Positions 22,085-31,608 are shown, numbered from the stretch's first letter. The stretch is DNA of 33,493 nucleotides from Clostridia bacterium (GCA_017452475.1 JAFTMJ010000006.1:1-33493); one strand, 5' to 3'. The notes: a model not told the origin generated them from the sequence alone. Translations and numbers: made by a program.

Positions 22085-22921
22085 TTATTCGGTAAAATCG
22101 GTGTAGCCTGAAAGGTCAATTTCGGGCGCTTGAACGCTGTCACCGAGTGTGAAGCTCATATCAAAGGTCATTTGTGTTTCGGTGTCCTCAAAGATAAAGT
22201 CAATGGAAGCGCTAACAGGCTTTAAGCTACTGTCAACGGTTAAGGTTAGCACAACATCCTTAAGCTCGGACTCTATCATACCGCCGAAAGCCATAACAAT
22301 TTCATTAAAGATTTCAAGTCCGTTTGCGGAAATGTCGGTATAGGTTGCAACCCAGCCGCCTTGACTGTTCTTTTTGCAGCTTACGGTGCCGCAATCCGCC
22401 TTTGTTAAATCAAAGTCACCCAAGGAGCTTGACTCCTCATCCTTGTCGGCTAAGTATTCATCCTTAGTCATAACCATATAGAAGCCCTCGCCCTCTCCCT
22501 CGCTTTCGGAGTAGTAGAACGCCTTGCCCTCGTAGAAGCCTTCCTTGGTTACGGAAACGGTTTCGTTTTCCATTGCTGTCATGCTTGTGGTGTTTTCGGA
22601 ATAGTCAAGGTATGTGCTGCCTGTGTTGATTTCAACGGTTTTGCCCTCAACGTCAACGAAAAATTCGATGCCGCTATATTTAAATACCATTTCCATATTG
22701 AAAACAACCTGCTCCTTGCCGCCGTCCTCTGCGTCAAACTCAAGTATGTAAAACGCCTTGTCTGCCTCGCTAAGGGCTAAAAATGCTTTGTCTGTGGTTT
22801 CGCTTGGCTTGTTACTGCTTCCCGTGGAGGGTGTTTCTCCGTCGGTGCAGGCAAGCAGCAGGGGCAATGCCATAATGCATACGAGCATAAGTGATAAAAG
22901 CTTAAGTGTGAATTTTTTCAT
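22085..22921 (-). CDS. Lipoprotein, paralogue of the adjacent one
   Basis: This 278-aa lipoprotein has a signal ending LLLAC (Cys25), then a Ser/Thr/Pro linker (about 26-45). The mature part begins LALSEADKAFYILEFDAEDGG and is rich in alternating strands. It includes GLEIFNEIVMAFGGM, VVLTLTVDSSLKPVSASIDF and MTFDMSFTLGD near the end. It shares layout and motifs with the next gene (23051-23908): KAFYIL/KAFYLL, a GxWVATY or GNYIATY strand, and VLTLT/VLTYE followed by S-LKPVS/FKLIS. The fold resembles LppX/LolA-like half-barrels that bind lipids, but I cannot prove this. It has its own promoter and a terminator-like hairpin. Confidence 0.75.
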   Translation of the reverse strand: MKKFTLKLLSLMLVCIMALPLLLACTDGETPSTGSSNKPSETTDKAFLALSEADKAFYILEFDAEDGGKEQVVFNMEMVFKYSGIEFFVDVEGKTVEINTGSTYLDYSENTTSMTAMENETVSVTKEGFYEGKAFYYSESEGEGEGFYMVMTKDEYLADKDEESSSLGDFDLTKADCGTVSCKKNSQGGWVATYTDISANGLEIFNEIVMAFGGMIESELKDVVLTLTVDSSLKPVSASIDFIFEDTETQMTFDMSFTLGDSVQAPEIDLSGYTDFTE

Positions 22922-22955
22922 TTGTAATTTTCTCCTTTGTTTTTTATGTAAGTTA

Positions 22956-22984
22956 ATTATACCACTGTTGAGCTATAAAATCAA
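22956..22984 (-). promoter_or_regulatory. Promoter of the first lipoprotein gene
   Basis: On the minus strand, TTGATT (22979-22984), a 17-nt spacer and TATAAT (22956-22961) lie 35 nt before the start at 22921. Confidence 0.7.
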
Positions 22985-23003
22985 TTAGCAGAGAGAAAAA
23001 CCT

Positions 23004-23020
23004 GTCAACCTTTGGTTTAC
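23004..23020. promoter_or_regulatory. AACC-N3-GGTT dyad upstream of the lipoprotein promoter
   Basis: GTCAACC-ttt-GGTTTAC is an inverted repeat with one mismatch per arm, 20 bp upstream of the -35 element. Its core and 3-bp spacer match site 1 upstream of HTH-GlmM. Confidence 0.4.
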
Positions 23021-23050
23021 AAGCGGTAAATGGCGCTTTGCATTTTTATG

Positions 23051-23908
23051 TTATTGCTTTAATTGATCGCGCAAGTCCTCGACTTGAACAAATCCGTCAC
23101 CCTCAAGGTCGATTTTTTCAAAGGAAATATTGTCGTAGGTTGCATTGGTAATCATTGAAAAGTCGAAATAGGGCTCTTTCTTGAAAACTAAGTCTATTTT
23201 GATTGAAATGAGCTTAAAGTCCGGGGTTATCTCATATGTAAGCACCACATCCTCAACAGGAGGAATTTTAAACATGGAGGCATATTCGGTTAGAATTTTT
23301 TCAAAAAATGCTATTAATCCCTTGGATGCCCCTGAGTATGTGGCAATATAGTTTCCGTTTTCACTTAAGATGCAGCTTCCTCTTGTGACCTCAAGGTCGC
23401 CAAAGTCCGACATGGCAGAGCTTTCGACATCTTTTATACACTTTTTGTAGTCTTCCTCAGAAACGGGTGACCATTGTCTGGAGGTTTCTCCGTTTGTGCT
23501 TGTGAAAATGTACATTTTGCCGTCCTGATATCCGTACATAAGAAATGTTGAGGCGGAGCTGTATTGAGATTTTGCCGAAACCCGTGTGATGGAATTGTGG
23601 GTGTATTCGCCTGAGTCACTTGTCAAATCCACATCGGCAGTAGTGATTTTAATTTCAACGGGGACGAGTCCGTTTACGGAGCCTGTTATGATCATTTTAC
23701 TGTCAATTCGCATGTTTGTAGTCTTCTTAATTACATCGGACTTTAATAAGTAAAACGCTTTTTCCTTCTCGTCCATTTCCTCAAAGCTTTTTTTAACAGT
23801 TGGCTTTGACTCTTGGGCAGGGGATTCCTCGCCGCAGGAAAAAACAAGGGGCAAAATTAGAAGGATCGTTATAATGAGGGATAATAATTTTACTGATAAC
23901 TTTTTCAT
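23051..23908 (-). CDS. Lipoprotein, paralogue of 22085-22921
   Basis: This 285-aa lipoprotein has a signal ending LVFSC (Cys25) and a Glu/Pro/Lys-rich linker. The mature part starts MDEKEKAFYLLKSDVIKKTT and reads as beta strands: MRIDSKMIITGSVNG, VEIKITTADVDLTSDSG, MYIFTSTNG and VVLTYEITPDFKLISIKIDLVF. It is related to the adjacent lipoprotein by order of motifs and length, so the pair arose by duplication. It has a strong AAAGGAGG site and lies 39 nt after the GH5 gene, so it is probably transcribed with the glycoside hydrolases. A lipid- or glycan-binding surface role is possible; function is unknown. Confidence 0.75.
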   Translation of the reverse strand: MKKLSVKLLSLIITILLILPLVFSCGEESPAQESKPTVKKSFEEMDEKEKAFYLLKSDVIKKTTNMRIDSKMIITGSVNGLVPVEIKITTADVDLTSDSGEYTHNSITRVSAKSQYSSASTFLMYGYQDGKMYIFTSTNGETSRQWSPVSEEDYKKCIKDVESSAMSDFGDLEVTRGSCILSENGNYIATYSGASKGLIAFFEKILTEYASMFKIPPVEDVVLTYEITPDFKLISIKIDLVFKKEPYFDFSMITNATYDNISFEKIDLEGDGFVQVEDLRDQLKQ

Positions 23909-23947
23909 AAAGTAGTCCTCCTTTTAATTTAATTGTGGCTCGGGATT

Positions 23948-25030
23948 TTATACCTCGCCGTTTATGATTTTAAGCATTTCGGGGCTTAGGATTTTTCTTG
24001 TGTCGTCATCTACTAAGCTGAAGCGATTACCGTCATTTGGGGTGCTTAGGTAGTTCCACACGGAGTAGGGCACGTCACATTCCTTTAGTAGGGTGATAAC
24101 ATCACGCATCCAATTTTCGCGGCTGGTTAAATCTGCGTGGCGGATTGTGCCGAATTCGCCGCACCACAGGGTTTTGTCGGGATGCTCACTCCTGAATTTC
24201 TTGACAGGCTCGAAAATCTCCCTCATATAGTTTATGTCCATAACATCAACATGGGAGTATGCGTTGTGATTGTTGAAAAGAACACGGTAATATTCACGGT
24301 ACTTTTCAATGTCACCCGGATATTCCATTTTTCTGTTGTAATAGAGCTGACACCAATGCAAAACTCCCCTTTGGTGCGTAAACTCGGAGGGGTCGTAAAC
24401 GTGGAAGGTGTAAATCACGTTTTCATCATCAAAAACCTTGAGGGCGTGTAGCTTATTTGGGTTGTTCCAATTGGTTGTGCCTATTATGATTTTCCTTGTT
24501 TTATTCACACGTCTTATGGCATTTATGGTTTTTTCAGCCAAGTCGTTCCATAGCCTTGGCTCAATGTCACGCACCTCGTTCAAAAGCTCAAACATCACGT
24601 TTTCATTGTCTGCAAATCGCCTTTCAAGCTCTAACCAAAGGGCGATAAAGCGGTCTTGCAGCTCTGTGCTGTCAAAAAGAGTTACGCTTTCCTCAATATC
24701 GCAGTAGTTGCCAATGCACTTGTGCAAATTCAGCACAACGCCAAGACCGTGCTTTTGACACCAACCGACAAAGCCTTCAACCAAGCCGAAGGTGTGGTCG
24801 TTATACACATACGGCTCAGTCTCAAGGACGATTTGGTCAAAGCCCAAGCGGATATGGTCCATGCCCATATTCTTAATGTTTACTACGTCCCATTCTGTAA
24901 TGTATGTGTCAAAATGCTCATAGTCACCTATGGTTAACTCCAGGCGCTTGTCCATGGGTAAGACGTTAAACCTTTTGTAGTTGGTAAGCCAACCGCCGAT
25001 GCCCATGCCTTTCTTATATGTAAAATTCAT
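23948..25030 (-). CDS. Intracellular GH5-family glycoside hydrolase
   Basis: This 360-aa TIM-barrel glycosidase has no signal peptide. From the start MNFTYKKGMGIGGWL, the conserved GH5 landmarks are HIRLGFD (about 59-65), VVLNLHK (98-104), the acid/base Glu152 in LLNEVRD, His210/Tyr212 in YTFHVYDP, and the nucleophile Glu292 in WCGEFG. The usual NEP is NEV here. The later ATG at 25030 is preferred because AGGA lies upstream and the longer form starts inside the gap after GH127. It follows the GH127 gene by 26 nt and likely acts on imported oligosaccharides. The substrate (beta-glucan, mannan or xylan type) is not clear. Confidence 0.85.
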   Translation of the reverse strand: MNFTYKKGMGIGGWLTNYKRFNVLPMDKRLELTIGDYEHFDTYITEWDVVNIKNMGMDHIRLGFDQIVLETEPYVYNDHTFGLVEGFVGWCQKHGLGVVLNLHKCIGNYCDIEESVTLFDSTELQDRFIALWLELERRFADNENVMFELLNEVRDIEPRLWNDLAEKTINAIRRVNKTRKIIIGTTNWNNPNKLHALKVFDDENVIYTFHVYDPSEFTHQRGVLHWCQLYYNRKMEYPGDIEKYREYYRVLFNNHNAYSHVDVMDINYMREIFEPVKKFRSEHPDKTLWCGEFGTIRHADLTSRENWMRDVITLLKECDVPYSVWNYLSTPNDGNRFSLVDDDTRKILSPEMLKIINGEV

Positions 25031-25056
25031 TGCTTTTCCTGCCTTTTTTAATGTAG

Positions 25057-26865
25057 TTATTTGTATAAATGCCAAACCTGCATCTCCTGCACGCCCCTGT
25101 TTGCAAAGGCAAAGTAGGGGATAAGGGTTGCTTTTGTTTTTTCAAGCCTGCCCTTATTAAAGGAGTATAGCTCGCCATTACTTTTCCTTGTATATGCATC
25201 CAAGGTGATGGTGGGAACGGAAAGCTCCTTGTTAAAGCCAACCTCGGCGCTACCCTCTGTGTCAAGGATAATGTTTCTTAGGTGCCCCTCGTTGTCACAG
25301 CCCTCCATACAGTAAACCAAAGGACCGTAGGTAACGGCGCACTTGCCTGCGTTTGCAAGAACCTCGGTGTTTGCATAAACGAAACGCGGCTTCATCTTAA
25401 AGTCAAGGGTGATAACCGTGCCGTTTTTGCACACGGGGTAGTACATATATCCGTTGGACTCTCCCTTGTAGCAATCACACCATTCGGGCACGCGGACAGC
25501 CACTCGGCAATCCATACCCCTAACGGTGATTTCTACCTTGCCGTCATAGGGATAGCTTGTTTTTTGCTCAATTTCAATTTCGCCCTCTCCCACTGAGAAT
25601 TTTGCTTGGCTTTCCATAAACTGATGGATGTAAACCGTTTTATCATCGTGGGTGTAAAGCATATTGGCAATTGAAGGGATGTATCTTACTATGTTTGGGG
25701 GACAGCAGGAGCAGTCAAACACCTCGCTCCTTTGCGGATTTGGCAACCAATCGGTTTGCTTGGTTACGCTTGTGTTCCTCGTTATGGCATTTGGCAAAAT
25801 CTCCAAGGGGTTTGTGTAGAAGAACGATTTACCGTCCAAGGAGGTGGATGACATAAAGCCGTTATACATAGCCCTTTCCACCACGTGGGCGAATTTTGCG
25901 TTGCTTTCAAGCAAAAGCATACGGTGGGCAAAAAGCGACAAGCCAAGGGCGGCGCAGCTTTCTGTATATGCCACCAAATTGGGTAAATCGTAGTCTACGG
26001 TAAAGGCTTCACCCTCGTGGGAGGAGCCAATGCCGCCTGTTATGTACATACGCTTTTGGGAAATGCTTTCAAATATTCTTTTGCAGGCAACAACCAAGCT
26101 TTGGTCGTTATACTTAAGCGCCAAGTCTGCCATTGCGCAGTAAAGGTAAACGGCGCGCACTGCGTGTCCCTCTGCCGTGTCCTGCTCACGCACGGGCTTG
26201 TGGGATTGGCAATATGTAAGGGCAGTCCAGTCGGTAAGCTCCTTGCTCTCACATCCCTTTTTGTCAACAAAATGCTTGGAAAGCTCCAAATATCTTTTTT
26301 CACCTGTACATTCATAAAGGCGAACTAAGGCAAGCTCAATTTCCTCGTGCCCCGGGGTTTCAAAGCCTGCTGTGCCTTCAATTTTAAATACTCTTTCTAC
26401 GTAGTCGGCATAGTCGCACATCAGCCTAAGCAGCTTGTCCTTGCCCGTTGCCTCGTAGTAAGCAACTGCCGCCTCGGTTAAGTGACCCATACAGTAAAGC
26501 TCGTGGCAATCACGGAATTTGAAGCGGTTTTCCTGCTCCCGTGACAGATAAAAGGAGTTAAAATATCCACACGTATCCCTGTTTTTTTCTATCAGATCCA
26601 CAACCTCGTCAACAATAGCCTCAAGCTGCGGCTCCCTCTTTTCGCGGGTTAGATACGCCACGCCCTCAATCCATTTTGCCACATCGGAGTCCCAAAAAAT
26701 GTGGGGGGCTAAGGGGGTGTCCTTTTGACACTTGAACGCGTCAAACCTGCCTGTTTCCTTAAACCTATCATAAACCGCATTGACGGTTACATTACGCACC
26801 ATATCCTGCTTTTGACGCCAAAAGCCGCCTGTTATTTTTATTTGTGAAAAGTCAACCTTTTTCAT
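25057..26865 (-). CDS. GH127 family beta-L-arabinofuranosidase
   Basis: This 602-aa cytoplasmic enzyme of family GH127 probably releases beta-linked L-arabinofuranose from plant glycans or glycoproteins. By comparison with the Bifidobacterium enzyme HypBA1, the zinc-bound Cys nucleophile site fits Glu302 and Cys304 (AYTESCAALG) with Cys387 and Cys388 (DCSCCPPN), and the acid fits Glu286 (HEGEAF). The N-terminal (alpha/alpha)6 barrel (about 10-400) is followed by beta domains. SQIKITGGFWRQKQ is a typical family start. It opens a minus-strand operon with GH5 and a lipoprotein, divergent from the heparinase-like gene. GH127 also includes other activities, so the exact sugar is uncertain. Confidence 0.9.
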   Translation of the reverse strand: MKKVDFSQIKITGGFWRQKQDMVRNVTVNAVYDRFKETGRFDAFKCQKDTPLAPHIFWDSDVAKWIEGVAYLTREKREPQLEAIVDEVVDLIEKNRDTCGYFNSFYLSREQENRFKFRDCHELYCMGHLTEAAVAYYEATGKDKLLRLMCDYADYVERVFKIEGTAGFETPGHEEIELALVRLYECTGEKRYLELSKHFVDKKGCESKELTDWTALTYCQSHKPVREQDTAEGHAVRAVYLYCAMADLALKYNDQSLVVACKRIFESISQKRMYITGGIGSSHEGEAFTVDYDLPNLVAYTESCAALGLSLFAHRMLLLESNAKFAHVVERAMYNGFMSSTSLDGKSFFYTNPLEILPNAITRNTSVTKQTDWLPNPQRSEVFDCSCCPPNIVRYIPSIANMLYTHDDKTVYIHQFMESQAKFSVGEGEIEIEQKTSYPYDGKVEITVRGMDCRVAVRVPEWCDCYKGESNGYMYYPVCKNGTVITLDFKMKPRFVYANTEVLANAGKCAVTYGPLVYCMEGCDNEGHLRNIILDTEGSAEVGFNKELSVPTITLDAYTRKSNGELYSFNKGRLEKTKATLIPYFAFANRGVQEMQVWHLYK

Positions 26866-26894
26866 ATTCCACCTCGAAGATTTATTCTAATTTC

Positions 26895-26923
26895 AGTATA
26901 TATTAGCGGCGGAAAAAAGTCAA
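26895..26923 (-). promoter_or_regulatory. Promoter of the GH127-GH5 operon
   Basis: On the minus strand, TTGACT (26918-26923), a 17-nt spacer and TATACT (26895-26900). It is divergent from the promoter at 26953-26981 in a 152-nt shared region. Confidence 0.72.
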
Positions 26924-26952
26924 TAAAAAACTTCAAAAAATCCCCAAAAGAG

Positions 26953-26981
26953 TTGCTTTTTTATTTGAAGTATGGTAGTAT
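26953..26981 (+). promoter_or_regulatory. Promoter of the heparinase-like gene
   Basis: TTGCTT (26953-26958), a 17-nt spacer and TAGTAT (26976-26981). It lies 36 nt before the ATG, which has an AAAGGAG site. Confidence 0.55.
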
Positions 26982-27017
26982 GATTAAAAAGATATTCTTT
27001 TTAAAGGAGAAAAAGCT

Positions 27018-28694
27018 ATGCTTGATTTTGCAAAGGATAAGGGATTTTGGGAAAGAGTGCGCACAAGCCCCGAATTTGAGCAGCACAGGCGCGAAACAAA
27101 GGAGCTTTATGACAAAGCCTTTAAGACCCCGCCCCGTTCCCACACTGCAGAGGATATTTTGGAGAATAATGACCACGGCTTATGGAGGCTACAGTTTGAC
27201 CACATACAGTCAAGCGCCCTTTTGTCCTTGATTTATCCCGAAAATGAGGAGTACTACAAAAATCTTTTGGAGTCTGTTTGGGTGTACCTAAACGATTACA
27301 CCTGGGCGCCCCTTGGACATTACACGGAGTATTATTACCAAAGAACGCCAAAGGACTTTGATTATGGGTTGATTGACATTTTTGCCGCCTCTGCCGCCCT
27401 TGGCTTGGCGGAGATAAAGAACCTGTTTATGGATAGGTTCCCTAAGCTTTTGACAGATAGAATTTCTTATGAAATAAGGCGCAGAACCATTGAGCCGTTT
27501 TTGAGCCGCAGGTTTTTCTGGGAAACTCACGATAACAATTGGACAGCCGTATGCACAGGGGCTGTGGGAAGCGTTTTGATGTATGAGGCGCCTGAGCTTT
27601 ACTACGAAAACAGGGAAAGGCTCCACAGCGCCATGGAAAGCTACCTTGCCAGCTACAAGGATGACGGAATGTGCGTTGAGGGTGTGGGATATTGGAGCTT
27701 CGGATTTGGCTTTTTTGCCACCTTTGCCCTTTTGGAAAGGGAATTTACCAAGGGAGAGGTTGACTGGTTCAAGCGCCCTAAGGTGAAGGAAATTTCCAAG
27801 TTTATTAGCAAGATGTTCTTGCAGACAAATGTAATGGCAACCTACAGTGACGCAGGCTTTGACTCAAAATACAGCGTGGGCTTGCCCCATATGCTTCGAT
27901 ATGTGTACGGAGATGAGGTAGAGAAGCTGCCGATAGAGCATGGCATAGTTGTTTACGATAACACTCACTTTAATTTTGCTCTGCGCTCGTTTATCTATTA
28001 CAGTGAGGAAAACAACGCAAAGGAAATGGCAACGGATGTAACATACAGTATGCCAAGCTCCTGCTATTTAACGAAGCGCACAGGCTCATATGCCTTTACG
28101 GTAAAGGGCGGCAACAACGGCGAGAGCCACAACCACATTGACGTGGGCAGCTTTATTATTGCAAGGAATAACAAGCAAATTATTGCGGATATAGGCGCCT
28201 GCCCATATTGGGACGGATACCATACCGACAGAAGATACACCTTTTTTAACCCAAGCGCGTATGCCCACAGTATTCCTATTTTTGACGGAGAGGGCGAGGA
28301 CAGCATTGCCCGTGACGATGTGTATGTTGAGTACGATTGGGAAAAGCAAAGGGCAAGGCTTGACATTGCCAACGGCTACGGCTTGGATTTTGTAAAAAAG
28401 GTGGACAGAGTGTTTGATTTTGAGGAAAATAGGATTACCTTAACCGACACCTTTGAGCTTGACAAGGAGGTTGAAATAAAGGAGCGCTTTATTTCTGTCA
28501 TTGAGCCGAAAATTGTAAATGGAGTGGCTGTAATTGACGATGTTTCCTTGGTTAATGAGCAGGGAATTGAGCCCGTAATCACCGTTAAGGAAACGGAAAA
28601 GCATTTGGGGGGCAAGTACAATGTTTATATCCTTGACTACATCCTTCCAAAGGGAAAATCAAAATTTGAAATTCAATTTAAAATTATAGCTTAG
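27018..28694 (+). CDS. Heparinase II/III-like polysaccharide lyase family protein
   Basis: This 558-aa protein has no signal peptide. An N-terminal alpha-barrel (about 1-320) has NNW (173-175) and EGVGYWSFGFGF (221-232). The C-terminal beta-sandwich domain contains NGESHNHIDVGSFII, with His371 and His373. These Asn, Tyr and His positions match the catalytic residues of heparinase II/III-type lyases, which split uronate-containing glycans by beta-elimination. Intracellular members often act on short oligosaccharides or may be exo-lyases. It is divergent from GH127-GH5. The natural substrate (glycosaminoglycan, alginate or pectin-derived) cannot be chosen from sequence alone. Confidence 0.85.
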   Translation: MLDFAKDKGFWERVRTSPEFEQHRRETKELYDKAFKTPPRSHTAEDILENNDHGLWRLQFDHIQSSALLSLIYPENEEYYKNLLESVWVYLNDYTWAPLGHYTEYYYQRTPKDFDYGLIDIFAASAALGLAEIKNLFMDRFPKLLTDRISYEIRRRTIEPFLSRRFFWETHDNNWTAVCTGAVGSVLMYEAPELYYENRERLHSAMESYLASYKDDGMCVEGVGYWSFGFGFFATFALLEREFTKGEVDWFKRPKVKEISKFISKMFLQTNVMATYSDAGFDSKYSVGLPHMLRYVYGDEVEKLPIEHGIVVYDNTHFNFALRSFIYYSEENNAKEMATDVTYSMPSSCYLTKRTGSYAFTVKGGNNGESHNHIDVGSFIIARNNKQIIADIGACPYWDGYHTDRRYTFFNPSAYAHSIPIFDGEGEDSIARDDVYVEYDWEKQRARLDIANGYGLDFVKKVDRVFDFEENRITLTDTFELDKEVEIKERFISVIEPKIVNGVAVIDDVSLVNEQGIEPVITVKETEKHLGGKYNVYILDYILPKGKSKFEIQFKIIA

Positions 28695-28733
28695 ACAAAT
28701 ACATAAAATAGTCGAAAATTGGCGGCTGAGGTC

Positions 28734-28762
28734 TTGTAATATTCGGCGGCGTATGGTAAAAT
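28734..28762 (+). promoter_or_regulatory. Promoter of hppA
   Basis: TTGTAA (28734-28739), a 17-nt spacer and TAAAAT (28757-28762). It lies about 50 nt before the hppA ATG, which has a GGAGAGG site. Confidence 0.6.
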
Positions 28763-28811
28763 AAATTAGTTCGTTTAAAGAGCTTAAAAATTAAAGAAAC
28801 GGAGAGGTTTT

Positions 28812-30881
28812 ATGGAATTAGAAATCTACCTTCCCCTAATTCTCGTTATTTTTGCGGCAATTATTACCCTTGGATATGTGTTTGTCCTGTTCCGCAGGGT
28901 TTCAAGGGCGGCGGTTAACGACAAAAGGGTTGGGGACATTAGCAAGCATATTCACGATGGCGCAATGACCTTCTTGGTGCGTGAATACAAGCTTATTATC
29001 CCATTTGTTCTTATTATAGGTGTAGTCCTTACGGTGCTTGGCTTTATCCCTGCGCTGGACGGCGCTGAGGGTATTGGCTGGAAGGCGGCTATCTGCTTTG
29101 GCATAGGCGCAATGTTTTCAGCGGCGGCAGGCTGGATTGGCATGTTTATTGCCACAAAGGCAAATGCACGCACGGCGCTAAAGGCTCGCGATGAGGGTAT
29201 GCCAGGCGCCCTTCGTATGGCTTTCAGCGGCGGTGCGGTTCTTGGCTTATCAGTTGTTGGCTTCGGGCTTTTGGGCCTTTCTGCCATATCTCTTGTGGTT
29301 TATTTAATTACGGGTGATATTCATTCACCAATTCAAATTTTGACAGGCTATAGCCTTGGTTGCTCAATGATTGCCTTGTTTGCCCGTGTTGGCGGCGGTA
29401 TTTATACAAAGGCGGCGGATGTTGGCGCTGACCTTGTCGGTAAGCTTGAGGCAGGCATCCCTGAGGATGACCCAAGAAATCCTGCAACAATTGCGGACAA
29501 TGTTGGTGACAATGTTGGTGATGTGGCAGGTATGGGCTCTGACCTAACTGAGTCCTATGTTGGCTCAATTCTTTCCGCCCTTACAATGGCGCTTTTCACA
29601 GGCTTATCATTCAGGCACCTTCTTTTCCCGATTTTGCTTTGCGGTATTGGCGCAATAGCGGCAATTATTTCCGTTATCGTTGTTCGTGCAAGGAACTGGG
29701 CTGACCCACATAAGGCGCTTAATATTGCTACATACATTGCCACAGGCTTGGTAATTGTGGCATCCGTGCTTCTTGCAGTACTGTATGTAAAGGACTGGAA
29801 GCTGATGGTTTGCGTTATTGCCGGTCTTTTGGCGGGCGTTGGCGTTGGATTTATTGCTGAGCTTTATACCTCTGATGAGTATTCCTCGGTTAAGCGTATT
29901 GCTAAGGAATCTACAACAGGTCACGGCACAAACATTATTTCGGGTATCGGTGTGGGTATGAGGTCCACTTGGCTTACAATTGCTTGCTTGGCTGCGGTTA
30001 TTGCTATTTCATATTTCTTTGGCGGCAGCTACGGCATTGCCTTGGCGGCAGTTGGTATGCTTTCTACTGTTGGTATTACGGTTTCTGTTGACGGCTACGG
30101 CCCGATTGCGGATAACGCAGGCGGTATTGCTGAAATGTCCGAGCTTCCGCACGAGGTGCGTAAGATTACCGATAAGCTTGACTCTGTTGGTAACACCACA
30201 GCGGCAATCGGCAAGGGCTTCTGCATTGGCTCTGCAACATTAACATCACTTGCATTTATTATTTCGTTTATTGAGGCGGCAGGGGTTGCAATTTCCTTGG
30301 CTGACCCTAAGGTTCTTATAGGTATGCTTGTCGGCGCTATGCTGCCTTACCTGTTCAGCGCCTTGACAATCGGCTCTGTTGGACGCGCGGCAAACAAAAT
30401 GGTAGCCGAGGTGCGCGCCCAGTATGAGGCTCACCCCGAAATTCTTGAGGGAAAAATGGCACCTGACTACAACAAATGTATTGATATTTCCACACAGGCT
30501 TCCTTGCGTGAAATGATAGTTCCCGGAATTATCGTCCTTGTTTCTCCAATTGCCGCAGGATTTATCCTCGGTGCGGCAGGACTTGGCGGTCTTTTGATTG
30601 GCGGACTTGTTTCTGCAATTATGCTTGCTGTATTTATGGCAAACTCGGGCGGCGCGTGGGATAATGCCAAGAAGTACATTGAGGCAGGAAACTTTGGCGG
30701 TAAGGGTAGTAGTACCCATAAGGCTGCCATTACAGGTGACACTGTTGGTGACCCGTTTAAGGACACCGCAGGTCCTGCTATGGATATCCTTATTAAGCTT
30801 ATGTCAGTAATCTCCTTGGTTCTTGTTCCTGTGCTTGCAGAGGTAACATGCCTTTGGGACTTTATTGTAGGTCTTTTATAA
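28812..30881 (+). CDS. hppA: Membrane-bound ion-pumping pyrophosphatase
   Basis: This 689-aa polytopic enzyme couples PPi hydrolysis to H+ or Na+ export. The catalytic loop [20 protein letters not shown] begins at residue 203, followed by [23 protein letters not shown]. The second site is [14 protein letters not shown]. The third is near the end ([14 protein letters not shown]). The segment [10 protein letters not shown] (460-469) has Ala where K+-independent enzymes have Lys and Gly where they have Thr, so this is the K+-dependent class. Many clostridial members of that class pump Na+, but ion choice is not settled here. It has its own promoter and terminator. Confidence 0.96.
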   Translation: MELEIYLPLILVIFAAIITLGYVFVLFRRVSRAAVNDKRVGDISKHIHDGAMTFLVREYKLIIPFVLIIGVVLTVLGFIPALDGAEGIGWKAAICFGIGAMFSAAAGWIGMFIATKANARTALKARDEGMPGALRMAFSGGAVLGLSVVGFGLLGLSAISLVVYLITGDIHSPIQILTGYSLGCSMIALFARVGGGIYTKAADVGADLVGKLEAGIPEDDPRNPATIADNVGDNVGDVAGMGSDLTESYVGSILSALTMALFTGLSFRHLLFPILLCGIGAIAAIISVIVVRARNWADPHKALNIATYIATGLVIVASVLLAVLYVKDWKLMVCVIAGLLAGVGVGFIAELYTSDEYSSVKRIAKESTTGHGTNIISGIGVGMRSTWLTIACLAAVIAISYFFGGSYGIALAAVGMLSTVGITVSVDGYGPIADNAGGIAEMSELPHEVRKITDKLDSVGNTTAAIGKGFCIGSATLTSLAFIISFIEAAGVAISLADPKVLIGMLVGAMLPYLFSALTIGSVGRAANKMVAEVRAQYEAHPEILEGKMAPDYNKCIDISTQASLREMIVPGIIVLVSPIAAGFILGAAGLGGLLIGGLVSAIMLAVFMANSGGAWDNAKKYIEAGNFGGKGSSTHKAAITGDTVGDPFKDTAGPAMDILIKLMSVISLVLVPVLAEVTCLWDFIVGLL

Positions 30882-30886
30882 ATAAC

Positions 30887-30919
30887 AAAAGCCCGTTTTG
30901 AATGAAACGGGCTTTTTTT
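30887..30919 (+). terminator. Rho-independent terminator after hppA
   Basis: A 12-bp stem (30887-30898 with 30905-30916) has a 6-nt loop and a T-run. Confidence 0.92.
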
Positions 30920-30941
30920 GCGCACCTAAGGCGTTAATTGT

Positions 30942-31550
30942 TTAATATAAGGAAAGTATTTGTTCGGTAACCCTTTTGGCAAGGATTTTTGAGCCTTCCT
31001 CGTTAAAATGTACCCAATCGGCGTGGTAGCTTTTGCCAAGGCCTTGGCTTACCGAATATAAGTCGTTAATTATAACACCAATTTTTGAAAGGCAGCCTTT
31101 GGCGATTTCGTTGTATTTTTCAATGTCCGAGTTTCGACGGAAAAAGTCGGGGTGCGCCATTTCCTCAATTACAGAGGTGGACAATGCGAATATGATTTTG
31201 GCGTTTGGAAAAAGCTTTTTTAGCGCGCCGCATATCCTGACAAGCATAAGCTCATATACATCGGGGGGAGTTAACGGCTCGTCGCCGTTGATGCGCAAAA
31301 CGTCCCAAAGCCCGTTGTTCCAATGGACAATGTCTATTTTTTCGCAGTCCACATCCTTCGCCCAATCGAAAAGATACCTTAAGGTGTATTGGGCGAAGCG
31401 GCAATTGTCATTTGGGGCATAAATGTTTGCCTTACCCTTTAGCATTTCCTTCACATAAATGCCGTAGCCCGGGGTGTCTGCCGTTTGATAATTTGGATTT
31501 GAGGATGCACCGTACCTTATGGAGTCCCCTATTAAAAACACATTTTTCAT
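30942..31550 (-). CDS. SGNH/GDSL-family hydrolase
   Basis: This 202-aa cytoplasmic protein is an SGNH hydrolase. Block I is LIGDSIRYG with Ser10, block III is WNNGLWDVL, and block V is DWVHFNEEG with the Asp/His dyad. Such enzymes remove acyl groups from sugars or lipids. No signal peptide is present, so it may deacetylate imported oligosaccharides together with the nearby glycosidases. It is transcribed alone from a good promoter, convergent with hppA, and lies next to the GH4 gene. The ester substrate is unknown. Confidence 0.86.
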   Translation of the reverse strand: MKNVFLIGDSIRYGASSNPNYQTADTPGYGIYVKEMLKGKANIYAPNDNCRFAQYTLRYLFDWAKDVDCEKIDIVHWNNGLWDVLRINGDEPLTPPDVYELMLVRICGALKKLFPNAKIIFALSTSVIEEMAHPDFFRRNSDIEKYNEIAKGCLSKIGVIINDLYSVSQGLGKSYHADWVHFNEEGSKILAKRVTEQILSLY

Positions 31551-31579
31551 ATTTTGACCTCGTAAAACAGTATATGTTG

Positions 31580-31608
31580 ATTATAGCACGGATGATGATG
31601 GTTTTCAA
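31580..31608 (-). promoter_or_regulatory. Promoter of the SGNH hydrolase gene
   Basis: On the minus strand, TTGAAA (31603-31608), a 17-nt spacer and TATAAT (31580-31585). Confidence 0.72.

Noticed and set aside
28695..28811. A riboswitch before hppA
   Set aside because: The leader is only about 50 nt after the predicted promoter and shows no conserved aptamer core that I can recognise.
30246..30925. Long minus-strand frames inside hppA
   Set aside because: They are shadows of a membrane protein with strong codon bias; hppA motifs and its ribosome binding site define the true frame.
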